Shown here in pieces: positions 25,695 to 33,796 of a stretch of 64,000 nucleotides of DNA. The first letter of the stretch is position 1. Each line of letters opens with the position of its first letter. The position numbers and the translations under genes are program-made. The stretch comes from Bacillus sp. 2B10 (lineage in GTDB: Bacteria; Pseudomonadota; Alphaproteobacteria; Sphingomonadales; Sphingomonadaceae). The notes under the pieces are model-generated. The model worked only from the letters and a program-made list of their open reading frames with translations. It was not told the origin of the DNA and searched no databases. Location: NCBI GenBank assembly GCA_003946805.1, contig RPSH01000004.1, positions 62,001 to 126,000 on the forward strand, read 5' to 3'.

Positions 25695-26891
25695 TCACCG
25701 CCGCCGGTCGAACCGGTCGAGCGTGAACGGCGCGAGGTCGATCGCCGGCCGGCTGCCGTTCGCCAGCGCGGCGACCAGCGTGGCGGTGACCGGCGCGAGC
25801 GTCAGCCCCAGATACTGGTGGCCGAACGCATAGAGGAGGTTTGCCGCGCGGTCCGACCGGCCGATCGCCGGCAGGTAATCGGGCAGGGTCGGCCGCGATC
25901 CCATCCACCGGGTGAACGGCCCGGCGATCGGCAGGCCCAGTTCGGCGACGTGCCGTTCCAGCCGCCGCCACCGGCGCGGATCGGGCGGCGCGTCGGCGTC
26001 ACCCGGCTCGACGAAGCCCGCCACCTGCACGCGGTCGGCATAGCGGGTGACGATGATCGAGCGGTCTTCGAACACGATCGGCGGCAGGTCGACGGGCCAG
26101 CGATCGGCGGCGGCGCGCACATGATAGCCGCGCTCGGCGACGATCGGCACGCGGTGTCCCGCGGCCCGCAGCAGCGCGCCCGACCGGACCCCGGCGGTGA
26201 CGAGGACGAGGTCGGCATCCTGCCCAACGACGCGGGCGCGCCCGCCCTCGACCACCAGCGCGGCGGGCGCGCGGACGATCGCGACTCCGCCGGCCCGCGC
26301 CTCGCGTTCGAGCGCGCGCGCAAGGCGGTCGAGGTCGGACACCTGTGCCGTCCCGGCGAACCGGATCGCGGCGGCCGTCCCGAACGGCGCCTCGGTCGGG
26401 GCGAAGCATGTGGTGCCGATGTCCTGCGCCGCCCAGTGCGCCATTCCCCGCGTGGCGCTCTGCGCGCTCTCCCACGCTACGACATGGCCGCGCTCCGCGA
26501 GCAGCCCGCCACCCAGCCGGGTATCGAGCGTCCGCCACGTGGGCAGGGCGGCGTGCAGCAATGCCTTCAGCGCGGCCTGTCCGGCGGCGAAGCGACGGGG
26601 AGCGGCGGCGGCGATCAGCCCGGCGGCGAACGGCATCCATGCCGCGATCTGGCGCGGCGGCAGGCTGAGCGGACCGCCGAACAGCGACAGCCGCCGCGGC
26701 AACGACCGCAGCGACGCGAGCGACGCCAGCGGCGCGGTCTGTTCGGTGGCGATATGCCCGGCATTGCCCCACGACGCCGCCTCGCGTCCCGCCGACGCGT
26801 CGTACAGCGTGACGCCATGCCCCCGGTCGGCCAGCGCCACCGCGCAGGACAGGCCGACGACCCCGCCACCGACAATCACGATACGCGCCAT
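25695..26891 (-). CDS. FAD-dependent D-amino-acid oxidoreductase, probable D-hydroxyproline dehydrogenase
   Basis: The 398-residue DAO-family protein has an N-terminal FAD dinucleotide fold (ARIVIVGGGVVGLSCAVAL) and ASWGNAGHIA, as in DadA-like enzymes. Its C-terminal FAD-contacting region is LLYAFGHQYLGLTLAP. In 4-hydroxyproline degradation a flavoenzyme oxidises cis-4-hydroxy-D-proline to pyrroline-4-hydroxy-2-carboxylate. The gene lies back to back with the deaminase for that product and shares its promoter region, which supports the assignment. Other D-amino acids are possible. The ATG at 26891 opens the nucleotide-binding fold; upstream in-frame codons read through the operator region and are unlikely to be used. 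Confidence 0.82.
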   Translation of the reverse strand: MARIVIVGGGVVGLSCAVALADRGHGVTLYDASAGREAASWGNAGHIATEQTAPLASLASLRSLPRRLSLFGGPLSLPPRQIAAWMPFAAGLIAAAAPRRFAAGQAALKALLHAALPTWRTLDTRLGGGLLAERGHVVAWESAQSATRGMAHWAAQDIGTTCFAPTEAPFGTAAAIRFAGTAQVSDLDRLARALEREARAGGVAIVRAPAALVVEGGRARVVGQDADLVLVTAGVRSGALLRAAGHRVPIVAERGYHVRAAADRWPVDLPPIVFEDRSIIVTRYADRVQVAGFVEPGDADAPPDPRRWRRLERHVAELGLPIAGPFTRWMGSRPTLPDYLPAIGRSDRAANLLYAFGHQYLGLTLAPVTATLVAALANGSRPAIDLAPFTLDRFDRRR

Positions 26892-26925
26892 GAGACATCC
26901 CCGTTGCGGGCAAGATCTAAGCAGG

Positions 26926-26939
26926 GTATACAGTATATG
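26926..26939. promoter_or_regulatory. Candidate GntR-type operator in the divergent hydroxyproline promoter
   Basis: GTATACAGTATATG contains the perfect odd-centred palindrome TATACAGTATA. It lies 35 bases from the FAD oxidoreductase start and 22 bases from the deaminase start, so one bound repressor could control both. A similar site is at 20210-20223. Binding by the GntR protein encoded at 28923 is inferred. Confidence 0.55.
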
Positions 26940-26960
26940 TAAATAACGCAGGACGATGTG

Positions 26961-27881
26961 ATGACGATCGATTGGCAGGGTGTGTTCCCGGCGGTGACGA
27001 CGCAGCTTCACGAAGACCTTTCGATCGACCTTGCCGATACGCAGCGCGTTGTCGACGACCTGATCCGCGACGGCGTGACCGGCGTGATCGCACTGGGCAC
27101 GGTGGGAGAGAACAACTCGCTGACCCATGACGAGAAGGTCATGGTGCTGCGCGCCATCGTCGAGGTCGTCGCCGGCCGGGTTCCGGTCGTGACCGGCGTG
27201 TCCGAATACGACACCCGTCGCGCGGTCGGCTATGCGCAGGCGGCGGAGCGCGCCGGCGCCGACGGCCTGATGCTGCTGCCACCGATGGTCTATGTGCCCA
27301 AGGCGCACGAACTGGCCGCGCATTTCAAGGGCGTGGCCGCCGCCACCGCGCTGCCGATCATGCTCTACAACAACCCGCCAGCCTATCGCACGCAGATCGA
27401 CGACGAGGTGCTGGCGATGGTCGCCGATGCCGCGAACATCGTCGCGATCAAGGAATCGGCGCCCGACACCCGCCGCTTCACCGATGTGAAGACCCGGTTC
27501 GGCGACCGTTACGTGTTGTTCGCCGGTCTCGACGACGTCGCGCTCGAAGGGCTGTATCTGGGCGCGCAGGGCTGGGTATCGGGGCTGACCAACGCCTTCC
27601 CGCGCGAATCGGTCGAGCTGGTCCGCGCGTTCCAGCGTGGCGACCATGCGAAGGCGATGGAGATCTATCGCTGGTTCATGCCGCTGCTCCACCTCGATGC
27701 CGAACATGATCTGGTCCAGTCGATCAAGCTGGCCGAACAGGTCATGGGCCGCGGGTCGGAACGCGTCCTGCCGCCGCGCCTGCCGCTGACCGGCGCGCGC
27801 CGTGCCGAAGTGATCGCGATGGTCGAACACGCCGCGGCGACGCGGCCGTCGCTCGACCGGTCCGTCGCCGCCGCCGCCTGA
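26961..27881 (+). CDS. DapA-family pyrroline-4-hydroxy-2-carboxylate deaminase (probable)
   Basis: The 306-residue protein is a DapA/NAL-superfamily class I aldolase-fold enzyme. It has the GVIALGTVGENNSLT motif near the N-terminus and a Schiff-base lysine (Lys164 in IVAIKES). The GTVGEN form is common in the branch that deaminates delta-1-pyrroline-4-hydroxy-2-carboxylate to alpha-ketoglutarate semialdehyde. Its neighbours, a 4-hydroxyproline epimerase and a D-amino-acid oxidoreductase, make that reaction far more likely than lysine biosynthesis. ATG 26961 has AGGA seven bases upstream; GTG 26958 is the alternative. Eleven bases separate it from the epimerase gene. Confidence 0.85.
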   Translation: MTIDWQGVFPAVTTQLHEDLSIDLADTQRVVDDLIRDGVTGVIALGTVGENNSLTHDEKVMVLRAIVEVVAGRVPVVTGVSEYDTRRAVGYAQAAERAGADGLMLLPPMVYVPKAHELAAHFKGVAAATALPIMLYNNPPAYRTQIDDEVLAMVADAANIVAIKESAPDTRRFTDVKTRFGDRYVLFAGLDDVALEGLYLGAQGWVSGLTNAFPRESVELVRAFQRGDHAKAMEIYRWFMPLLHLDAEHDLVQSIKLAEQVMGRGSERVLPPRLPLTGARRAEVIAMVEHAAATRPSLDRSVAAAA

Positions 27882-27892
27882 TCGCAACGGCG

Positions 27893-28891
27893 ATGCGGCA
27901 CAGCTTCTTCTGCATCGACGGCCATACCGCGGGCAATCCGGTGCGGCTCGTCGTCGGCGGTGCGCCGCTGGTGAAGGGCGCGACCATGTCGGAGCGGCGA
28001 CAGGATTTCCTGTCCCGCTTCGACTGGATCCGCACCGGGTTGTGCTTCGAACCGCGCGGCCATGCGATGATGTCGGGCGGGTTCCTCTACCCGCCGACGC
28101 GCGACGACAGCGACATCGGCATCCTGTTCATCGAAACCTCCGGCTGCCTGCCGATGTGCGGGCACGGCACGATCGGCATCGTCACCTTCGGCCTCGAACA
28201 CGGCCTCATCCAGCCGGCGATACCGGGTCGGCTGCGGGTCGAGGTGCCGGCCGGCATCCTCGACATCGCCTATACGACGCAGGGCGACCGGGTGACGTCG
28301 GTGCGGATCACCAACGTCGCGTCCTATCTGGCGGCGCGGGGCATCGCGATCGAGGTGCCGGGGCTCGGGCCCTTGACGGTCGATGTCGCCTATGGCGGCA
28401 ACTATTATGCGATCGTCGAGCCGCAGGGCGGCTATGCCGGGCTCGACGCGCTGGGGGCCGAGGCGCTGATCGCGCACAGCCGCGCGGTGCGCGCGGCGGT
28501 TCGCGCCGCCTTCGAACCGGTCCATCCGCTCGATCCGACCATCCGCGGCGTCAGCCACGTCCTGTGGGCCGATGCACCGCGCGGCGCCGATGCCGACGGG
28601 CGCAACGCGGTCTTCTACGGCGACGGCGCGATCGACCGATCCCCATGCGGCACCGGCACCTCGGCGCGGCTGGCGCAGCTCGCCGCGACCGGCCGTTTGC
28701 AGGTCGGCGATCGCTTCGTCCACGAAAGCTACATCGGCAGCCGCTTCATCGGCCAGGTCGAGGCGGCGACGACGCTGGGCGACGGCGCGGCGATCATCCC
28801 CTCGATCGAGGGATCGGCGATCGCGACCGGATTCAACACCATCTGGATCGATCGCGTCGATCCGTTCTGGCAGGGATTCGAAGTAAAATGA
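27893..28891 (+). CDS. 4-hydroxyproline 2-epimerase
   Basis: The 332-residue protein is a proline-racemase-fold enzyme with both catalytic cysteines present: Cys89 in PMCGHGTIG and Cys252 in SPCGTGTSA. Two cysteines mark 4-hydroxyproline epimerases and proline racemases, while trans-3-hydroxyproline dehydratases replace one with Thr. Epimerases of this kind convert trans-4-hydroxy-L-proline to cis-4-hydroxy-D-proline, the first step of its catabolism. The start IDGHTAGNPVRLV is typical of the family. It lies between the deaminase and the GntR regulator on the same strand. The ribosome site is weak, so coupling to the upstream gene is likely. Confidence 0.92.
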   Translation: MRHSFFCIDGHTAGNPVRLVVGGAPLVKGATMSERRQDFLSRFDWIRTGLCFEPRGHAMMSGGFLYPPTRDDSDIGILFIETSGCLPMCGHGTIGIVTFGLEHGLIQPAIPGRLRVEVPAGILDIAYTTQGDRVTSVRITNVASYLAARGIAIEVPGLGPLTVDVAYGGNYYAIVEPQGGYAGLDALGAEALIAHSRAVRAAVRAAFEPVHPLDPTIRGVSHVLWADAPRGADADGRNAVFYGDGAIDRSPCGTGTSARLAQLAATGRLQVGDRFVHESYIGSRFIGQVEAATTLGDGAAIIPSIEGSAIATGFNTIWIDRVDPFWQGFEVK

Positions 28892-28922
28892 CGACGCCCT
28901 GCCGCCACCGGGAGACACCGCG

Positions 28923-29579
28923 ATGAGCATCCTCGTGCGAACCCTGTCCGAACGGGTGTTCGAAATCGTCCGCGACCGGATCATCACCGGCGTCCTGCCG
29001 CAGAACGCGCCGATCCGGCAGGACGCGCTGGCCGCCGAGCTGGGGATCAGCAAGATCCCGCTGCGCGAGGCGCTCGGCCGGCTCGAACAGGAAGGGCTGC
29101 TCGTCAGCCAGGCCAATCGCGGCTATTCGGTCCATCCGATGTCGCTGGGGCAGGTCGAGGAGATCTTCGCGCTGCGGATGACGATCGAACCGGCCGCCGC
29201 CGTGCGCGCGTCGCTCTATGCCGACGATGCCGAGCGGGACGAAGCGCTCGCGGCATTCCACTCCCTCGACGAAGCGGCGCGCTCCAACCTCGGCGAGGTC
29301 GCGGTGCGGAACCGCAATTTCCACGTGGCGCTGGTCCGGCCGGGCGGCGGCGCGCTGACGACGCAGCTGGTCGAGCGGCTGGCCTTCCTTGCCGAACGCT
29401 ATGTCGTGAAGCATCTCGAGCCCGCGGGTCGCGAGGATCGCGCGCATCTCGAACACCGGCTGCTGATCGACGCGTGGTTGCAGCGCGATGAGGCCGAACT
29501 GCATCGCCTGCTGCATCGCCACATCGAATCGACACTCATCGACCTGCGGATGCAGCTTGGGTCGGCGAACGACCGCTGA
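28923..29579 (+). CDS. GntR-family regulator with FCD effector domain
   Basis: The 218-residue protein has a winged-helix domain at about residues 5-75 (RDRIITGVLPQNAPIRQDAL, then SKIPLREALGRLEQEGLL). A helical FCD domain follows at about 80-205, with metal-ligand-type His in RNFHVAL and HRHIEST. FCD-type GntR proteins usually repress catabolic operons and are released by the substrate or an intermediate. It is the last gene of the hydroxyproline cluster, 31 bases after the epimerase, with GGGAG before its ATG. The two related AT-rich palindromes at 20210 and 26926 are its best candidate targets. The effector may be a hydroxyproline isomer. Confidence 0.87.
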   Translation: MSILVRTLSERVFEIVRDRIITGVLPQNAPIRQDALAAELGISKIPLREALGRLEQEGLLVSQANRGYSVHPMSLGQVEEIFALRMTIEPAAAVRASLYADDAERDEALAAFHSLDEAARSNLGEVAVRNRNFHVALVRPGGGALTTQLVERLAFLAERYVVKHLEPAGREDRAHLEHRLLIDAWLQRDEAELHRLLHRHIESTLIDLRMQLGSANDR

Positions 29580-29777
29580 CCGGTCGGGCGCCGCGGAAGG
29601 CACGGCGCGAACCGGAATGTTCGGACCACGCAAGACGCTGCGACCCTGCCGCGTTCCGGCACCGCCCGACCCGCAAACATGCTTAACGCCTGCCCCCGGC
29701 CGGATCGAAACCGCGCGTCGCGCGCTGACCGGGCAATTCTCGCGACCCCCGTCGCAACAAGGCAGCGTGTACGGACC

Positions 29778-31661
29778 ATGGAGACGGACGAAGTATCGGC
29801 GCGCATCCTGATCGTGGACGACGATCCGGCCGTCCATGAATCCTATCGCATGTCGTTCCGGCCCGCGCCCGATACCGATGCGCTGGCCGATCTGGCCGCC
29901 GAACTGTTCGCCGGGATGGATGGCCGCGACACCGATCGGCCCCATTTGGCGCTGATCCATGTCCATCAGGGCGAGGAGGCGATCGTCGCGGTCGAGCGCG
30001 CCGTCGCCGACGACAGGGGCTTCGCCGTCGCCTTCATCGACGTGCGCATGCCGCCGGGGATCGACGGGCGCGAGACCGCGCGGCGGATCCGCGCGGTCGA
30101 TCCCGATATCCAGATCGTGATCGTCACCGGCTATTCCGACTTCTCGCCGGCGCAGATCGCGCGGGTCGCCGGGCCGCCCGACCGGCTGTTCTACATCGCC
30201 AAGCCGTTCGCCGCCGACGAAGTGTTGCAGACCGCGACCGCGCTGTCGCATCGCTGGCATGCCGACCGCGCGCTGGCCACGACCCGGGCCGCGCTCGCCG
30301 CCAAGATCGAGGAACTGGAGGAACAGGCGCGCGAACTCGCCGCGAACGAGAGCAAGGCGATCCGCCTCGCCAACCGCGATACGCTGACCGGCGCGCCCAA
30401 TCGGCTCGCCTTCCTGCGCATCCTGTCCGAACATGCCCGGCGGCAGGGCGGCTTCGCGATGGCGATGATCGATCTCGACCGGTTCAAGCTCATCAACGAC
30501 ACGCTCGGCCATCTGGTCGGCGACGAACTGATCCGCACGATCTGCACGATCCTGACGGAAAAGGTTGGCGAGGACGGGTTCGTCGCGCGGCTGGGCGGCG
30601 ACGAATTTGGCGTGCTGATCCCCGCCGACAGCGCCGACGATGCCGTGATGCGCTGCGAACGGCTGGTGCGCGCCTGTTCCACCAATCTGCAGGTGTTCGG
30701 CCATCCGATCCGCGGCGCGGCATCGTGCGGGGTGATGATGGTCGCCGCCGACGGCGGACGCGAATCGGTCGACATCATGCGCCGCGCCGACCTCGCTCTC
30801 AACGAGGCCAAGCGACAGGGGCGCGGCGTCGTGCGGCTGTTCGACGACAGCATGGACGAATCGATCCGGTTCCGCCGTCGCGTCGAACAGGGGCTGACCC
30901 ACGCCATCGCCAACGACGAACTGGCGCTGCTGTATCAACCGATCGTGTCGCGCGACACGCTGGACGTGGTCGGGTTCGAAGGGTTGCTGCGCTGGCACAG
31001 CCCCGATCATGGCCAGATCGGCCCGGCGACCTTCGTGCCTATCGCCGAGGAATCGAACCTCATCCACGATCTCGGCGAATGGGTGCTCGACGAGGCGCTG
31101 GCGATGCTGGCGTCGTGGCCGGGGCAATATGTCTCTGTCAATTTCTCGCCGCGCCAGTTCCGCCGGCCGAGCTTCGTCGGGCATCTGATCGAGAAGGTGC
31201 AGCGCGCGGGGGTCGCGCCCGACCGGTTGCAGATCGAGATCACCGAGACCGCGATCTTCGACGATGCCGAACGCGCCGCCGATACGCTGTACCGGCTGCG
31301 CCAGATGGGGTTCCGCATCGCGCTCGACGATTTCGGCACCGGCTATTCCTCACTCTACAATATCCGCAAGTTCGCGCTCGATTGCCTGAAGATCGACCGC
31401 AGCTTCATCGACGGCATGGGCCGCGAGCGCGAAAGCGCGGCGATCGTCCATTCGATCATCCACCTCGCCCGCGCGCTGCGGCTGGAGGTGGTGGCGGAGG
31501 GGGTCGAGACCGAACAGCAGGTACAGGCGCTGCGGCTGGCAGGCTGTTCGCATCTGCAGGGCTATTATTTCGCGCGGCCGATCGACGGTACCGCGGCAAC
31601 GGCGATGGCGTGTCGCGCGCGGGGCGGGGGACCGGCGATCGCACACGACCCGGGCGTATGA
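29778..31661 (+). CDS. REC-GGDEF-EAL response regulator for cyclic di-GMP turnover
   Basis: The 627-residue protein has a receiver domain (RILIVDDDPAVHESY; phospho-acceptor Asp88 in FIDVRMPPGIDG; Lys in YIAKPF) with an enlarged loop after helix 1. A short coiled coil follows (IEELEEQARELA). Then comes a diguanylate cyclase domain with an intact GGDEF motif near residue 273 (RLGGDEFGVLI). Last is an EAL phosphodiesterase domain with EGL in place of EAL (GFEGLLRW); its other catalytic motifs are kept (VNFSPRQF, ITETAIF, DDFGTGYSS, EGVET). It may therefore both make and break c-di-GMP, switched by phosphorylation. The ATG at 29778 is chosen because it directly precedes the receiver. The histidine kinase at 31807 is a likely partner. 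Confidence 0.9.
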   Translation: METDEVSARILIVDDDPAVHESYRMSFRPAPDTDALADLAAELFAGMDGRDTDRPHLALIHVHQGEEAIVAVERAVADDRGFAVAFIDVRMPPGIDGRETARRIRAVDPDIQIVIVTGYSDFSPAQIARVAGPPDRLFYIAKPFAADEVLQTATALSHRWHADRALATTRAALAAKIEELEEQARELAANESKAIRLANRDTLTGAPNRLAFLRILSEHARRQGGFAMAMIDLDRFKLINDTLGHLVGDELIRTICTILTEKVGEDGFVARLGGDEFGVLIPADSADDAVMRCERLVRACSTNLQVFGHPIRGAASCGVMMVAADGGRESVDIMRRADLALNEAKRQGRGVVRLFDDSMDESIRFRRRVEQGLTHAIANDELALLYQPIVSRDTLDVVGFEGLLRWHSPDHGQIGPATFVPIAEESNLIHDLGEWVLDEALAMLASWPGQYVSVNFSPRQFRRPSFVGHLIEKVQRAGVAPDRLQIEITETAIFDDAERAADTLYRLRQMGFRIALDDFGTGYSSLYNIRKFALDCLKIDRSFIDGMGRERESAAIVHSIIHLARALRLEVVAEGVETEQQVQALRLAGCSHLQGYYFARPIDGTAATAMACRARGGGPAIAHDPGV

Positions 31662-31806
31662 CGCGACCTTCGCGACGATACGGGCGCCTCGCCCGGCATC
31701 GCGCCCCGGCGCAGGCGGGGGGTCGGGGCGACCTGCGCGAGCCATCGTTTCGTGCTGCTCCGGATCGCTATTGGCACGGGGCGACGCTGGCGTCGCGGCG
31801 CTTCGC

Positions 31807-32940
31807 ATGACGCGGGTGCGACGCCGGCCGACGCTGGATGGCAGGCTGACGGCGATCGTCGCGGCGGCGGGGGTGGTCGCGTTGCTGGCGACGGCCGTGC
31901 CGCTGGTCCTGTTCGGGCTTGCGGACCTGTCGTCGGTCCTGACGGGCGGCGCCGTACTGGCGGTGGTATTGCTCGTGCTGCACGTCTCGGTCGCGCGCCT
32001 GTCCGCCCGGCTGCGGCGGATCGCGGGGCAACTGAACGAAGCGACCGGATCGATCGCGCGCGAGCGGCGCGACGACGATATCGGCGCGCTGGTCGTCGCG
32101 CTGAATACGGCGCTGTCCAGGCAGCAGGAACGCGCCGGCCAGCGCGAACTGCACGCCTTTCGCCTCGGCCGGTCGGAAAGCCGCGCCGGGCTGGTCCATA
32201 ATGTCCGCAACGCGCTGTCGCCGATCAGCGCGATCCTGTCGCACGGCCTCGCCCGGCCGCCGATCGCCGAACGCGAGACGATCGAGCGCGCGGTCGGCGA
32301 ACTGGCGCGGGGCGATGTGCCGCCCGAACGCCGGGCAAAGCTCGCCGCCTATGTCATGGCGGCGATCGATGCGGCGGCGCGGGCACGCCTCGAACGGCTG
32401 GCACAGCTGGAAACCGGGCGGACGGCGCTCGCCAACGTGCTGGAGATCGTCGGCCAGCCGCACGACGGCGCGGCCGAGCCGCCGCTGCTCGAACGCTGCG
32501 ACGTGACCGACCTGATCGCGCGCAACGGGGCGATCGCGCGCTATGGCGACGGACAGTCGATCGCGGTGTCCTTTCCCGCGCAACCCGTCTGGGTCTGCGC
32601 CAACCGGGTGATCCTGGGGCAGGTGATCGGCAACCTGTTCTGCAACGCCGGCGAAGCGATCGCCGCGCGCCCGCTCGCGCCCGGACGGATCGACGTAACC
32701 GTGACGGCGGAGGCGGGGCGGGGGGTGAGCGTCGTCATCGCCGACGATGGCGATGGCTTCGACCCGGTAGCCGTGCCGATGCTGTTCCAGCGCGGCTATT
32801 CGACCAGGCGCGCGAAGTCGGGCGGGCTGGGGCTGCACTGGTCGGCGAACTGGATGGCGGCGATGGGCGGCAGCCTGCGCCTCGAAAGCGACGGCCCCGG
32901 CCACGGCGCGCGCGCCATCCTGACGCTTCCCGCGGCCTAG
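31807..32940 (+). CDS. Membrane-anchored sensor histidine kinase
   Basis: The 377-residue protein has two close transmembrane segments (residues about 14-34 and 36-60) with little between them, then a HAMP-like helix. The H-box is LVHNVRNALSPISAIL and the HATPase domain has an N-box (NLFCNAGEAIAA), a G1 box (DDGDGFDP) and a G2 region (RGYSTRRAKSGGLGLHWSA). With no periplasmic sensor it probably senses the membrane or a cytoplasmic cue. It lies 145 bases after the REC-GGDEF-EAL gene, so a cognate pair is likely. Its TAG stop lies in the left end of the repeat element at 32937-33077. Confidence 0.85.
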   Translation: MTRVRRRPTLDGRLTAIVAAAGVVALLATAVPLVLFGLADLSSVLTGGAVLAVVLLVLHVSVARLSARLRRIAGQLNEATGSIARERRDDDIGALVVALNTALSRQQERAGQRELHAFRLGRSESRAGLVHNVRNALSPISAILSHGLARPPIAERETIERAVGELARGDVPPERRAKLAAYVMAAIDAAARARLERLAQLETGRTALANVLEIVGQPHDGAAEPPLLERCDVTDLIARNGAIARYGDGQSIAVSFPAQPVWVCANRVILGQVIGNLFCNAGEAIAARPLAPGRIDVTVTAEAGRGVSVVIADDGDGFDPVAVPMLFQRGYSTRRAKSGGLGLHWSANWMAAMGGSLRLESDGPGHGARAILTLPAA

Positions 32941-33077
32941 AGTCTGATCCATCGGCATGGATACGTCACCCGAGCGAAGGCTGAGGTCTCCATCGGCTCC
33001 TGCTGCGCGCTACCATCGGGCGATCCCGGCCTTCGCCGGGATGACGCCCGGTTCAAACAGGGTGGATCAGACTCTAG
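32937..33077. mobile_element. MITE-like element with terminal inverted repeats
   Basis: The element is 141 bases long. Its ends read CTAGAGTCTGATCCA and TGGATCAGACTCTAG, a perfect 15-base inverted repeat. CTAG at each end could be a 4-base target duplication flanking an 11-base inverted repeat. The inside holds two opposed palindromes (CCCGAGCGAAGGCTGAGG and CCCGGCCTTCGCCGGGATGA) and the stretch CGGCTCCTGCTGCGCGCTAC. A diverged copy is at 19950-20082. There is no coding capacity. The TAG in the left CTAG is the stop codon of the histidine kinase and that in the right CTAG is the stop of cysQ. Confidence 0.7.
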
Positions 33078-33796
33078 ATCAGCGACAGGATCCGGTCCGC
33101 ATCCTCACGCCGACAGATCAGCAGATCCGGCAACCACGTATCATGGCAGTTGTAATAGAGCGGCGTCCCATCGATCCGGGACGCATGCAGGCCGGCGGCG
33201 AGCGCGACGGCGACCGGCGCGCAACTGTCCCATTCGTACTGGCCGCCGGCATGCAGGTAGATGTCGGCCTCGCCGCGCACCACCGCCATCGCCTTCGCCC
33301 CTGCCGACCCCATCGAGATCAGTTCGGCGTCGATCGCCTGCGCGACCGCCAGCGCCTGGCGGGCGGGGCGGGTGCGGCTGACGACCATCCGCGGGCGCGC
33401 CGGGCGCGGCGGCACGACCGGCGCGGGACTGCTCGACAGCACGATGCCGAGCGCCGGTAGCGCCACCGCCCCCGCACTGGCCCGACCGTCGACTGCCAGC
33501 GCGATGTGGACTGCCCAGTCGTCCCGCCCCTCGGCATATTCGCGCGTACCGTCCAGCGGGTCGACGATCCAGGTCTGTGCCGCCGCGCAGCGTGCCTTGT
33601 CGTCCGCCGACTCCTCCGACAGCACGAACGCTTGCGGCCGCGCGGCACGCAGCCGCTCTAGGATCAGTGCGTTCGCTTCCGCATCCGCCCGGTCGCCCAG
33701 CGCCTTGCCGGTTTCGCGTCCCTCGCGCCGGATCGCGAGCAACAGCTTGCCCGCCTCCGCCGCGATCGCGGTCGCCAGCAGCGCGTCGTCGCTCAC
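33074..33796 (-). CDS. cysQ: 3'(2'),5'-bisphosphate nucleotidase (CysQ)
   Basis: The 240-residue protein is an inositol-monophosphatase-fold, magnesium-dependent phosphatase with [18 protein letters not shown] and WDSCAPVAV metal-binding motifs. CysQ hydrolyses 3'-phosphoadenosine 5'-phosphate, the by-product of sulfate assimilation. It is encoded directly after cysNC, and its GTG start overlaps the cysNC TGA (GTGA), which supports the assignment. Length is normal. The stop codon lies inside the right end of the element at 32937-33077. Confidence 0.9.
   Translation of the reverse strand: MSDDALLATAIAAEAGKLLLAIRREGRETGKALGDRADAEANALILERLRAARPQAFVLSEESADDKARCAAAQTWIVDPLDGTREYAEGRDDWAVHIALAVDGRASAGAVALPALGIVLSSSPAPVVPPRPARPRMVVSRTRPARQALAVAQAIDAELISMGSAGAKAMAVVRGEADIYLHAGGQYEWDSCAPVAVALAAGLHASRIDGTPLYYNCHDTWLPDLLICRREDADRILSLI

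Noticed and set aside
26961..27881. Dihydrodipicolinate synthase for lysine synthesis
   Set aside because: The fold is shared, but the neighbours (4-hydroxyproline epimerase, D-amino-acid oxidoreductase, GntR regulator) point to the hydroxyproline deaminase branch.
27893..28891. Trans-3-hydroxyproline dehydratase
   Set aside because: Both catalytic cysteines are present, whereas the dehydratase has Thr at one of the positions.
32937..33077. CRISPR array or insertion-sequence remnant
   Set aside because: There are no regularly spaced direct repeats and no transposase fragment. The structure is a single short element with inverted ends.
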